DNA of 31,348 bases from Alistipes sp. CAG:514 (GTDB taxonomy: Bacteria > Bacteroidota > Bacteroidia > Bacteroidales > UBA932), in NCBI GenBank assembly GCA_000431015.1, contig HF986075.1, positions 77,959-109,306 on the forward strand. Reading direction: 5' to 3'. This document shows positions 1 to 7,497 of this stretch, piece after piece (the first letter of the stretch is position 1; each line of letters begins with the position of its first letter). The notes below the pieces were generated by a model. It was not told the DNA's origin and did not search any database. It saw nothing but the letters and a program-made list of their open reading frames with translations. The translations under genes were made by a program, and so were the position numbers.

Positions 1-2166
1 GATGAGGCCCGCGAAAATACTATCGCCTACAGAATTCTCCGTGCCCACGATGTGGACGGAAGCAAAGGCAAGAAGATGCGCATCAAGTTCGATGCGATGG
101 CTTCACACGACATCACTTATGTCGGAATTATCCAGACAGCCCGCGCCAGCGGACTTGACAAGTTCCCTATCCCTTACGCGATGACCAACTGCCACAACTC
201 TCTGTGTGCTGTCGGCGGTACCATCAACGAGGACGACCATATCTTCGGTCTCTCCGCTGCCAAGAAGTACGGTGGTATCTATGTTCCTGCCAACCAGGCT
301 GTCATTCATCAATATGTCCGCGAGGCTCTCGCCGGTTGCGGCCGCATGATCCTTGGCTCCGACAGCCACACGCGCTACGGCTCGCTCGGCTGCATGGGTG
401 TGGGCGAAGGTGGCGGTGAGCTTGTGAAGCAGCTCCTCCACAACACTTGGGACATCAACGCTCCTGAGGTTGTTCTGGTTTGGCTCGAAGGCAAGCCTAA
501 GAAGGGTGTCGGCCCTCACGACGTGGCCATCTCCCTCGTCAAGGCCGTGTTCGAGAACGGTTTCGTGAAGAACAAGGTGCTTGAGTTCGCCGGCCCTGGC
601 GTGGCTTCCCTCCCTACCGACTTCCGTAACGGAATCGATGTGATGACCACCGAGACCACCTGTCTGAGCTCTATCTGGGTGACGGACGAGAAGGTTGAGG
701 AGTATTACAGGATGCACGAGCGTCCTGAGGCTTACAAAGAGCTCCAGCCGGGCGAGATCGCTTACTACGACGCGATGATCCGCATCGATCTCTCCAAGCA
801 GGAGTCCATGATCGCCCTTCCGTTCCACCCATCCAACGCCTACACGATCCACGAGTTCCAGGCTGATCCGGAAGGAATCCTGAAGAAAGTGGAGGAGGAT
901 GCCAAGAAGCGTTTTGGCGACAAGATCACCATCAATCTTGAGAGCAAGGTGAAGGACGGCAAGGCGTTCGCCGACCAGGCCATCATCGCCGGCTGCTCCG
1001 GAGGTACCTACGACAACCTCAGCGAGGCCGCCGCGATCATGAAGGGCAAGACCATCGGCAACGACTACTTCACGATGTCCGCCTACCCACAGTCAACCCC
1101 TGTCTATCTCGCGACCACCCGCAATCACATCGCCGAGGAGTTGCTTGAGGCCGGTGTTGTGATCAAGCCGGCGTTCTGCGGCCCTTGCTTCGGAGCCGGT
1201 GACGTTCCTGCCAACAACGGACTCTCGATCCGTCACACTACACGTAACTTCCCTAACCGCGAGGGCTCGAAGCCTGGCCAGGGACAGATTTCGCTTGTCT
1301 GCCTGATGGACGCGCGCTCGATCGCCGCCACAGCCGCCAACGGTGGAGTCATCACGGCAGCCACTGACATCCAGTACGAAGACACGCACAAGCCATATTC
1401 CTTCGACGACCGCATCTACAAGAGCCGCATCTACTACGGATTCGGCAAGGCCGACCCTACCGTCGAGCTCCGCTACGGACCGAACATCAAGGACTGGCCT
1501 AAGATGTACCCGATGCAGGATAACATGCTCCTCGAACTCGCCGCTGTCATCCACGACCCTGTCACCACGACCGACGAGCTCATCCCTTCGGGCGAGACTT
1601 CCAGCTACCGTTCCAACCCGCTGAAACTCTCCGAGTTCGCTCTCTCTCGCCGTGTTCCTGAATATGTCGGGATCAGCAAGCGCATCCAGGCGGAGGATCT
1701 TGAGCGCCGCGCCGGCAAGGCTCCGCAGCACGTTCTCGACGCCCTCGCCAAGGTTGGCGCCAAGCCGGAGGACACCTCGTTCGGCTCATGCGTGTTCGCC
1801 AACAAGCCTGGCGACGGCTCAGCCCGCGAGCAGGCCGCTTCCTGCCAGAAGGTGCTCGGCGGCGACGCCAACATCTGCTATGAATATGCCACCAAGCGTT
1901 ACCGCAGCAACTGCATCAACTGGGGCATCGTTCCTTTCACCATCTCAAAGGAGACTCCTTTTGAATATGTAGCCGGCGATTTCGTCTATGTTCCCGGCAT
2001 CCGTGAGGCCATCCTTTCGGGCAAGGAGGAGATTGACGCCAAGGTGATCAGCGCCGAAGGTGTGAAGGACATTCATCTCTACTTCCAGAATCTGACCGCT
2101 GACGAGAGGGAGATTCTCGCCGACGGTTGCCTGATGAACTTCTACGCCGCCCAGAAGAGCAAATAA
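1..2166 (+). CDS. Aconitase-family hydratase (aconitate hydratase), 5' end missing
   Basis: The reading frame is open from the first base, so the gene starts outside the window; about 721 residues are present, close to the ~750 of this lineage. It belongs to the [4Fe-4S] aconitase superfamily. Recognisable landmarks are SDSHTRYG (the DSH active-site segment), IAGCSGGTYDN (first cluster cysteine, at the place of IGSCTNSS), FCGPCFGAGD (the CxxC cluster pair) and the substrate-arginine segment TTRNFPNREG. Aconitases interconvert citrate and isocitrate in the cytoplasm. The next gene, 103 bp downstream on the same strand, is NADP isocitrate dehydrogenase, which supports citrate/isocitrate as substrate and 2-oxoglutarate supply as the role. 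The family also contains poorly characterised YbhJ-like hydratases that share this sequence style, so the exact substrate is inferred. The coding sequence is GC-rich and strongly codon-biased, suggesting good expression. Confidence 0.88.
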   Translation, partial: DEARENTIAYRILRAHDVDGSKGKKMRIKFDAMASHDITYVGIIQTARASGLDKFPIPYAMTNCHNSLCAVGGTINEDDHIFGLSAAKKYGGIYVPANQAVIHQYVREALAGCGRMILGSDSHTRYGSLGCMGVGEGGGELVKQLLHNTWDINAPEVVLVWLEGKPKKGVGPHDVAISLVKAVFENGFVKNKVLEFAGPGVASLPTDFRNGIDVMTTETTCLSSIWVTDEKVEEYYRMHERPEAYKELQPGEIAYYDAMIRIDLSKQESMIALPFHPSNAYTIHEFQADPEGILKKVEEDAKKRFGDKITINLESKVKDGKAFADQAIIAGCSGGTYDNLSEAAAIMKGKTIGNDYFTMSAYPQSTPVYLATTRNHIAEELLEAGVVIKPAFCGPCFGAGDVPANNGLSIRHTTRNFPNREGSKPGQGQISLVCLMDARSIAATAANGGVITAATDIQYEDTHKPYSFDDRIYKSRIYYGFGKADPTVELRYGPNIKDWPKMYPMQDNMLLELAAVIHDPVTTTDELIPSGETSSYRSNPLKLSEFALSRRVPEYVGISKRIQAEDLERRAGKAPQHVLDALAKVGAKPEDTSFGSCVFANKPGDGSAREQAASCQKVLGGDANICYEYATKRYRSNCINWGIVPFTISKETPFEYVAGDFVYVPGIREAILSGKEEIDAKVISAEGVKDIHLYFQNLTADEREILADGCLMNFYAAQKSK

Positions 2167-2269
2167 TCATAATCGCGCACTTTAGGCTTGCGTCCATTTT
2201 AGGGGCTTGCAAGCCTGAGGCGCCCAGGTAATCATATTCGTAAAACACTTTAATTTTTAATATTCAATT

Positions 2270-3478
2270 ATGAAAAAAATTCAGATGGTCACTCCTCTCG
2301 TAGAGATGGATGGTGATGAAATGACAAGGATCCTGTGGAAGATGATTAAGGATGAGCTTATCATTCCATTTGTTGATCTGAAGACAGAATACTATGACCT
2401 CGGCCTCGTTCATCGTGACGAGACCGGCGATCAGGTGACAATCGACTCCGCCAACGCCACCAAGAAGTACGGTGTTGCCGTGAAGTGCGCCACCATCACT
2501 CCTAACGCCAAGCGTATGACCGAGTACAACCTGCATCAGATGTGGAAGAGCCCGAACGGAACGATCCGTTCGATGCTGGACGGAACGGTGTTCCGCACGC
2601 CGATCACCATCCCTTCCATCTCTCCGGCAGTGAAGTTCTGGAAGAAGCCTATCACCATCGCCCGTCACGCCTACGGTGATGTTTACAAGAGTGTTGACAT
2701 CCGCGTTGAGGAGCCGGGAGTCGCCAAGCTCATCTTCGAAGGCGAGAGCGGCAAAAGGGAGGAGCAGATAGTCCACACCTTCAAGGGTCCCGGCGTTCTC
2801 CAGGGAATGCACAACACCGACGCTTCCATCCGTTCTTTCGCCCACGCTTGCTTCAAGTACGCCCTTGACCTCAAGCAGAGCATCTGGTTCGCCACCAAGG
2901 ACACCATCGCCAAGAAGTACGACGGACGTTTCCGTGAGATTTTCGAGGAGGTGTTCGCAGAGTACAAGGACGCTTTCGAGGCCGCCGGCATCGAGTACTT
3001 CTACACCCTTATTGATGACGCGGTCGCACGTGTGATGCGCAGCGAGGGTGGTTTCATCTGGGCCTGCAAGAACTACGACGGTGACGTGATGAGCGACATG
3101 GTCTCCACGGCCTTCGGTTCCCTTGCCATGATGACCTCTGTTCTTGTCAGCCCTGACAGCAAGTACGAGTACGAGGCCGCCCACGGCACCGTGACCCGTC
3201 ACTACTACAAGCACCTCCAGGGCGAGGAGACCTCCACGAACCCGATCGCGACGATCTTCGCGTGGAGCGGTGCGTTCCGCAAGAGAGGCGAGATGGACAA
3301 CATTCCAGAGCTTGTCAACTATGCCGACCAGCTTGAGGCCGCCTGCTTCGACACCCTCAACGCCGGCATCGTGACCAAGGATCTCGCCAACCTAATGGAA
3401 GGCGTGACTCCTCAGGTAAAGAACTCCGCCGACTTCATCGCCGCCATCCGCGAGCGTCTCGAAAAGCGTCTCGCGTAA
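2270..3478 (+). CDS. icd: NADP-dependent isocitrate dehydrogenase, eukaryotic-type (type II)
   Basis: This 402-residue protein oxidatively decarboxylates isocitrate to 2-oxoglutarate, making NADPH. It is the homodimeric type II form shared with eukaryotes, not the E. coli type. Diagnostic stretches are EMDGDEMTRILW near residue 12, KSPNGTIR and GTVFR around 95-110 (substrate loop), ITIARHAYGDVYK near 130, the catalytic-site YTLIDDAVARV, DGDVMSDMVSTAFGSL near 275, and EAAHGTVTRH followed by GEETSTNPIATIFAW (NADP-binding end). Length matches the family (~400). The start at 2270 is the only sensible ATG. The 103-bp gap to the aconitase holds a short palindrome (GGCTTGCAAGCC, 2204-2215) but no U-run, so cotranscription is plausible. 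The first ~120 bases are less GC-rich than the rest. Confidence 0.95.
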   Translation: MKKIQMVTPLVEMDGDEMTRILWKMIKDELIIPFVDLKTEYYDLGLVHRDETGDQVTIDSANATKKYGVAVKCATITPNAKRMTEYNLHQMWKSPNGTIRSMLDGTVFRTPITIPSISPAVKFWKKPITIARHAYGDVYKSVDIRVEEPGVAKLIFEGESGKREEQIVHTFKGPGVLQGMHNTDASIRSFAHACFKYALDLKQSIWFATKDTIAKKYDGRFREIFEEVFAEYKDAFEAAGIEYFYTLIDDAVARVMRSEGGFIWACKNYDGDVMSDMVSTAFGSLAMMTSVLVSPDSKYEYEAAHGTVTRHYYKHLQGEETSTNPIATIFAWSGAFRKRGEMDNIPELVNYADQLEAACFDTLNAGIVTKDLANLMEGVTPQVKNSADFIAAIRERLEKRLA

Positions 3479-3493
3479 GTGATCTGTCCGTCT

Positions 3494-3645
3494 GGTCGCT
3501 TAGCTTACCATTCGGCCACTGTGCCTATAAGTTCGGTCGCTGAGCCTTTCGAAGCGTCTTGTGAAAGGTTTCATTGACACGTCGCTGAGCTTCTGGTTCG
3601 ACAACGCTAACCAACCATCGAAGCGACATTCATGACCGATGATTA
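3494..3645. repeat. Degenerate GGTCGCTGAGC...TCGAAGCG intergenic repeat cluster
   Basis: The word GTCGCT(T/G)AGC occurs at 3495, 3536 and 3581, a related CGGCCACTG lies between the first two, and complementary ends (TTCGAAGCG, CGAAGCGAC) accompany them. Spacing is about 41-45 bp. The word resembles the short palindromic intergenic repeat (GGTCGCTGAGCNTGTCGAAGCG type) that I know from many unrelated bacterial genomes. Related copies in this window lie at 9300-9400 and 26260-26352. No convincing reading frame covers this stretch. Confidence 0.55.
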
Positions 3646-3653
3646 TGCGCAGC

Positions 3654-3719
3654 GGCGACAAAAAAAGAATTTTCAAATTTTGCACGTTACCAAAATTTGA
3701 AAATTCTTTTTTTGTCGCC
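3654..3719. terminator. Perfect 28-bp-arm palindrome, bidirectional terminator candidate
   Basis: The left arm 3654-3681 and right arm 3692-3719 are perfectly complementary over 28 bp, separated by the 10-base loop GCACGTTACC. Each arm is GGCGAC, then seven A, then a 15-base AT-rich segment. The right arm therefore puts seven T inside the stem before GTCGCC. Hairpin plus U-tract at ~180 bp after icd fits intrinsic termination in either direction, but the arms are far longer and more perfect than a terminator needs. Confidence 0.6.
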
Positions 3720-3790
3720 TTGTTCCGCTGTCTGCCTTACGCAACACTTGCCCTATCCCCACCCATTGACTTCCCACACTCCGGTCTCGC

Positions 3791-4190
3791 ATCAAATTTT
3801 GTCCATCGGAATGTCTTTTTACCGGAGAAGTCGAACCACCGTTTATGTTTGTCCGGTGAGAGCCCTATTAATTGGACAAACTGGTGATATTGCACAGTTT
3901 CTCCGGTGGATTGCCGTTTCGATGGACAAACTGCTTAATATCGCAAGTTTGTCCAGTTGTGTTATCTCTTCCAGGTCGGCAAGCCACAATGCATTCTCGG
4001 GTACCAAACAGTCTCGCCATCCTTTGGTACACCACAGTGCGTTTTCCTGTACCAACCACTGTCCCAGGCCTCGTTGGTACCCCAGGAACCCATTTTCTGT
4101 ACCAACTGCTGTCCCGTGTCCATTTGGTACCTCAGGAACTCCTTTCCTGCACGAAACGCTAACTATGTCCAAACAACTGTCTTGTGTTCC
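3791..4190. repeat. Eight-row array with exact 50-bp period and alternating inverted half-sites
   Basis: Written in rows of 50 from 3791, the same columns line up in eight consecutive rows. Columns 8-14 carry TTTGTCC (3798, 3848, degenerate 3898, 3948) and then GTACCAA (4001, 4049, 4099, degenerate 4149). Columns 34-40 carry the inverse words GGACAAA (3874, 3924) and then TTGGTAC (4024, 4074, 4124). Half-sites thus alternate in orientation every ~25 bp. The first four rows use one word pair (GTTTGTCC/GGACAAAC) and the last four another (GTACCAA/TTGGTAC). Sequence between the words varies, with some shared text (CTGTCCC, CCAGGAA). Small open frames here are by-products of the repeat. It is not a CRISPR array: the conserved words are 7-10 bp, inverted, and there are no cas genes. 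Confidence 0.8.
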
Positions 4191-4316
4191 AACCTAATAT
4201 TCACTTTGTGACTTCTATCATTGAACGTCCTTCCTCATGGCCTGAGTGACAATTTTTCGACCTGAATCTCCTTTGGCGGCATAGCGGAATCATTTTGATG
4301 TACATTTCTCTTCATT

Positions 4317-4351
4317 GCGACAGATTTTGTCGCTTTTGATTGTTATATTTG
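4317..4351 (+). promoter_or_regulatory. Promoter of the WYL regulator with a palindromic operator candidate
   Basis: TATATTTG at 4344-4351 matches the Bacteroidota -7 consensus TAnnTTTG. Just upstream, GCGACA (4317-4322) and TGTCGC (4328-4333) form a perfect 6-bp inverted repeat with a 5-base spacer. It covers the region where the -33 element should sit; a TTTG at 4326 is 14 bp from the -7, shorter than the usual ~20. Position and symmetry suggest an operator, most simply for autoregulation by the gene that follows. The bases between the array and this site (4191-4316) hold nothing I can name. Confidence 0.45.
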
Positions 4352-4369
4352 CGGCAAACACTTCTGAAT

Positions 4370-5257
4370 ATGTTGAACCAGATCAAGCGGTTAAGCGCAA
4401 TAGTGAACAAACTCAGCGGCATCTGTGAATATGTCGGCAAAGAGGATCTGCTGGAGGCCATGTCAGGTGATATGGCCGAGAACGGTCCCTACACTTTGCG
4501 GACTCTTCAGCGTGACATCAAGACCATTGAGGAGGTCTTCGGAATGGAGATTCAGAATGTCAAAGGGAAGGGGTATTGCATAGTGGGCAGAGACCCCGTT
4601 TACACCGATCGGTTCAAGGAACTTCTTTCAGAGATCGAGATCCTGAGTACTGTCGGCTCGGACTCCGGGACACGTGACTATATCATTCCGGAACAGAGGA
4701 GGATGACGTTCAGCGTTGATATTCAGAAAATTCTAAGGTCGATAAAGCAAAGACGGAAGGTGCGTTTTTCATATTCATTGCCAAGGCTTGGAGGCAAGGA
4801 GGCGGAATATCTCGCCGAGCCGTATTTCCTGAAGCAGTCGCAGAACCGCTGGTATCTTGTGGCGATGGTTGAGGGAGTCCTGAAGTGCTTCGAGTTGGGC
4901 AGGTTCAAATCCTTCAAGGTGCTTGACGAGGATTTCATCCGAGACGAGAGTGTCCGTGCCGGGAATCTTTTCCGCGATTGCTTCGGTATTTGGGATGACC
5001 CTAAGATGCCTGTTGAGGACATCCGCTTGAGGTTCAGTCCTTTGGATGGCCGTTTTATCAAAACCCTTCCTATTCATACCTCTCAAAAAATCGAAGAGAC
5101 CGAGGAATATGTAGAAGTGACTCTCCGCCTTAAGATAACCAACGATTTCGTGATGGCCCTTCTCTCCCGAAGCTCCTCCGTTGAAATCCTCGCACCCCAG
5201 TCCCTCAAGGACCGGATGAACGCTATCTGGGCGGCAGCGTTGGAACGGAATAAATGA
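4370..5257 (+). CDS. WYL-domain transcriptional regulator (HTH-WYL-WCX)
   Basis: This 295-residue protein has the layout of YafY/PafBC-type regulators. An N-terminal winged-helix segment (about 1-75, including TLRTLQRDIKTIEEVFG) is followed by a central WYL domain (about 120-205, with AEPYFLKQSQNRWYLVAM and FELGRFKSF), then a C-terminal WCX-like extension (about 215-295). WYL proteins bind nucleic-acid-derived or other ligands and often control DNA-repair or defence genes. That would fit the DNA glycosylase two genes downstream, but this is inference. I chose ATG 4370 rather than the TTG at 4340, because the -7 promoter word at 4344-4351 overlaps the longer form. A 26-bp gap leads to the next gene on the same strand. 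The whole module lies between and within 50-bp-period arrays. Confidence 0.85.
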   Translation: MLNQIKRLSAIVNKLSGICEYVGKEDLLEAMSGDMAENGPYTLRTLQRDIKTIEEVFGMEIQNVKGKGYCIVGRDPVYTDRFKELLSEIEILSTVGSDSGTRDYIIPEQRRMTFSVDIQKILRSIKQRRKVRFSYSLPRLGGKEAEYLAEPYFLKQSQNRWYLVAMVEGVLKCFELGRFKSFKVLDEDFIRDESVRAGNLFRDCFGIWDDPKMPVEDIRLRFSPLDGRFIKTLPIHTSQKIEETEEYVEVTLRLKITNDFVMALLSRSSSVEILAPQSLKDRMNAIWAAALERNK

Positions 5258-5283
5258 TTTATTAATTTATAAATAGTTGTGCT

Positions 5284-5589
5284 ATGTTTACGCCAAGTGA
5301 ATTTATTGAATGCCTTGGAAAAATTTCCATTGCCAAAAGTGTCAAAGGCCATCTTTATAAGGACTTGAAACTAATAGGGAATCGTATTGATGGTATTAGG
5401 TGTGATACTAAAAAACACTTTAAATTGTCCATAGAGGAACTCTATTGTGCATACGAGAAGGGTGTTAGTACGACAACAGAGATGAGAAATTATATCAAAG
5501 GATGGGCATATTCTCCGGCTCTTGCGATCTTGAATGAGGTCTATAAGTTGGAGGCACAGGTGGAGGGGCTTAAAAAAGTCGAAAGATAA
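5284..5589 (+). CDS. Small hypothetical protein (101 aa)
   Basis: I do not recognise a family. The protein is 101 residues, basic and soluble, without a signal peptide or membrane segment. The middle (IRCDTKKHFKLSIEELYCAYEKG) looks helical, and the C-terminal 30 residues (LNEVYKLEAQVEGLKKVER) could form a short coiled coil. Base composition is clearly lower in GC than icd or secDF, and codon use is unlike them, as is true for the following glycosylase gene. It sits 26 bp after the WYL regulator and 57 bp before the glycosylase on the same strand, so a shared transcript is likely. The start ATG 5284 is the first in the frame. Confidence 0.6.
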   Translation: MFTPSEFIECLGKISIAKSVKGHLYKDLKLIGNRIDGIRCDTKKHFKLSIEELYCAYEKGVSTTTEMRNYIKGWAYSPALAILNEVYKLEAQVEGLKKVER

Positions 5590-5646
5590 GAGGGAATATT
5601 CCTGTGGAGTTATTATTGTCTGTATGATCTAATATAACATTATCCT

Positions 5647-6432
5647 ATGAAAGGAAAAGATATATTTACTAAAGAAGAATACGAAGCTATAGTGAGACTT
5701 CTCAAAAGTAAAGTAAGGTCTGATAAATCAGGCAAAAAGTCAATTCGTGCGAAAATCCGTAAGTTCGGTTTTCACTGTTCGGATTTCAAGAATAATGCTG
5801 GTGATGAGTTTGACGTCAATGATTTCAAACAGTTGGTCAAAAGCGGTAAAATCACTATTATTGGGGGAAATGGTGGTTGTGGGCATATTTCAGAAGGAGA
5901 TAAATCTTTGTTATCAGAGCGGCGATTCGACAAAACTAATGATCAGAAGATAGAATCAATGAAAAATTGTGCTTGTTTAGAGGCCTATGTTCCTGCTTCG
6001 CCTCGTATATTAATTCTTGGCACCATGCCTGGAAAAGAATCGTTGCGTCTTCAGCAGTATTATGCTAATCGTAGCAACCGTTTTTGGAAGATAATCGCTA
6101 AGGCAGCAGACAAACCTTTGCCGGAAGATTATTCAAAAAGGCTGAATTTGTTGGACCAGCTTCATATTGCGTTGTGGGATGTCTATGCTTCGGCAGAACG
6201 TAAAGGTAGTTTGGACTCTAATATTAAGAATGGGGAGCAGAATGATGTACAGTCACTTATCGATTCTAATCCGTCCATAAAGAAGGTTTTGTTCAATGGC
6301 GGAAAGGCTTACAAGAAGGCTTTGGATTATGGTTGTTTGAATGTGGAGATGCCAAGTACTAGTTCGGCAAACACTCATCTTACTCAAGAAGAGCTGTTTT
6401 CTATATGGGTTAAGGAAATCAAAGAAAAGTGA
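5647..6432 (+). CDS. Hypoxanthine/deoxyinosine DNA glycosylase (UDG family 6) with extra N-terminal domain
   Basis: The C-terminal ~145 residues match the HDG branch of the uracil-DNA glycosylase superfamily. Motif 1 is ILILGTMPGKESL (122-134), followed by YYANRSNRFWKI with the family asparagine and the FW pair (138-149), then ALWDVYASAERKGSLDSNI (175-193) and the late motif PSTSSANTH (236-244). Enzymes of this group remove deaminated adenine (hypoxanthine) from DNA, starting base excision repair. The first ~110 residues are additional: a basic helical segment (KSKVRSDKSGKKSIRAKIRKFGF, about residues 20-42) and a glycine-rich stretch near 72-80 with CGHIS. I do not know this domain's function; DNA binding is plausible. 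The stop TGA shares one base with the next ATG, indicating translational coupling. The gene is AT-rich compared with its surroundings, consistent with acquisition. Confidence 0.82.
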   Translation: MKGKDIFTKEEYEAIVRLLKSKVRSDKSGKKSIRAKIRKFGFHCSDFKNNAGDEFDVNDFKQLVKSGKITIIGGNGGCGHISEGDKSLLSERRFDKTNDQKIESMKNCACLEAYVPASPRILILGTMPGKESLRLQQYYANRSNRFWKIIAKAADKPLPEDYSKRLNLLDQLHIALWDVYASAERKGSLDSNIKNGEQNDVQSLIDSNPSIKKVLFNGGKAYKKALDYGCLNVEMPSTSSANTHLTQEELFSIWVKEIKEK

Positions 6433-6809
6433 TGCGCAAAGACCCCGATGAGACATATTCATTGAAAGAGAAGTTGGCGGTGACGGCGGTGCTGCTTCTG
6501 CCGGTGGCGTTGGCGGTGGTGGCGATGATTGGGGAAAAGCGGCATCTGAGGGAGGTGGAAGCGATGAAGAGTAGGCCGGTGCGGTACTATGAATATGCCA
6601 TCCGGCCGGTGGACACGGTTCTGAACCATCCGGTAGGTCTGCGGGGAAGGTCGTTGTTTGATGGTGGTGGACGGGGAGATGGTGTGGTGCAGAATTCCGG
6701 TGGAAGGAGCATCGTAACCGGCCTTTCCTCGGAGGAGATTCTGGAGCAGCTCAACCTTGACTATCAGGATGTCTATGACTATTACGGCGGCGCCGAGGAA
6801 CTTTGGTGA
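6432..6809 (+). CDS. Single-pass membrane protein of unknown function (125 aa)
   Basis: Start ATG 6432 overlaps the glycosylase stop by one base (TGATG), so it is probably translated by coupling; a GTG one codon earlier (6429) is possible. Residues ~12-33 (LKEKLAVTAVLLLPVALAVV) form one hydrophobic segment, followed by a basic turn and a ~90-residue hydrophilic tail containing glycine-rich text (GRSLFDGGGRGDGVVQ) and an acidic tyrosine-rich end (LDYQDVYDYYGGAEELW). The short cytoplasmic N-terminus and hydrophobic helix suggest a membrane anchor with the tail outside or inside; topology cannot be fixed by eye. The GC-rich, GGTGG-heavy coding sequence differs sharply from the AT-rich glycosylase upstream. 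No family recognised. Confidence 0.6.
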   Translation: MRKDPDETYSLKEKLAVTAVLLLPVALAVVAMIGEKRHLREVEAMKSRPVRYYEYAIRPVDTVLNHPVGLRGRSLFDGGGRGDGVVQNSGGRSIVTGLSSEEILEQLNLDYQDVYDYYGGAEELW

Positions 6810-6842
6810 ATAGGAATGTTGGGGGTATTTCTTTTTCTCTGT

Positions 6843-6945
6843 CTCCTGTGTTGCCGGAAAACCGTTGGTACGCCAGAGGGCTCTATCCTGTACCGGTCGT
6901 GGGTTTAAGTCCCCTTGGTACGCCAGACAACTGTTTTACGTACAG
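6843..6945. repeat. Second block of the 50-bp-period array
   Basis: TTGGTACGCCAGA occurs at 6865 and again exactly 50 bp later at 6915. CTGTACC at 6888 and TACGTACAGG around 6938 place GTAC at 6890 and 6940, again 50 bp apart. The words, the 25-bp alternation and the CCTGTACC/TTGGTAC-nCCAG context match the second half of the array at 3791-4190. About two rows are preserved here, between the membrane protein and a convergent secreted-protein gene. Confidence 0.7.
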
Positions 6946-6961
6946 GGAGCCTGTTTGCCTG

Positions 6962-7477
6962 CTATTTTTGAACTATGCTTTGGAGGGAATATTCCCAGAG
7001 ATTCGTCCGCTCAGAATCGTTCTCATATCCTTTAGGGTATCGCCCTTCCGGACATTCAGGATAAATCTTCTTTATGAACAGGATGCAGTACTTTCTGTTT
7101 GAGTACTCTGAGTTACAAGGAATCACCATGCTCCTGAGATTCATTGAAGTGTAGACATCGATTCTTTTTTCTTCTCCGGAAATCATGAATTTTTTGGAGA
7201 TGAAAGTAGGTGCCTTGACTCCTTCCTCTTTGAAATGGATGAACAGTTTACATTCTCCGGTTCCTTCTATGTGATATTCCAGAACCTCGCTTTCCAGATT
7301 CTTCCCGTCATACGCTTTCATTTCACCGGACGGGAAGGTGATCTGCACTCTGATGTCAGTGACCGTCTTGGCGTTATTCTCACATTTGATTGTGACCGGC
7401 ACCTGTGCGCCTGACTCCAATGGCCTTATAAAAAACAATAAAGCAAATCCGATAGTAAGTAGCAGCTTTCTTAACAT
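6962..7477 (-). CDS. Secreted protein of unknown function (171 aa)
   Basis: The N-terminus MLRKLLLTIGFALLFFIRP followed by LESGAQVP is a typical signal peptide with likely cleavage after AQ-type text near residue 24. The mature part (VTIKCENNAKTVTDIRVQITFPSGEM... on to about residue 110) is rich in alternating hydrophobic/polar residues, suggesting a small beta-sandwich, with three or four cysteines. I do not recognise the family. It is the opposite strand to the accessory module and converges on it. The gene is AT-rich, and a short frame ending 21 bp upstream on the same strand (7498-7629) may be the tail of a former partner gene. Confidence 0.6.
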   Translation of the reverse strand: MLRKLLLTIGFALLFFIRPLESGAQVPVTIKCENNAKTVTDIRVQITFPSGEMKAYDGKNLESEVLEYHIEGTGECKLFIHFKEEGVKAPTFISKKFMISGEEKRIDVYTSMNLRSMVIPCNSEYSNRKYCILFIKKIYPECPEGRYPKGYENDSERTNLWEYSLQSIVQK

Positions 7478-7497
7478 ATTTCTTGTTTTTTGTCTAG

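Noticed and set aside
103..852. Long minus-strand open frame inside the aconitase gene (and similar ones antisense to icd, the adaptor, permeases and secDF)
   Set aside because: They are shadows of GC-rich, codon-biased genes. Their translations are Arg/Val/Asp/His-rich without any family motif, and the plus-strand products are unmistakable.
3791..4190. CRISPR array
   Set aside because: The regular 50-bp spacing invites it, but conserved words are only 7-10 bp, alternate in orientation, change halfway through the array, and no cas gene is near.
3639..4211. Several overlapping short frames on both strands in the repeat region, 60-170 codons
   Set aside because: They simply translate the palindrome and the 50-bp rows (recurrent Val-Pro-Thr and Cys text) and have no starts with signals, no families and no consistent codon use.
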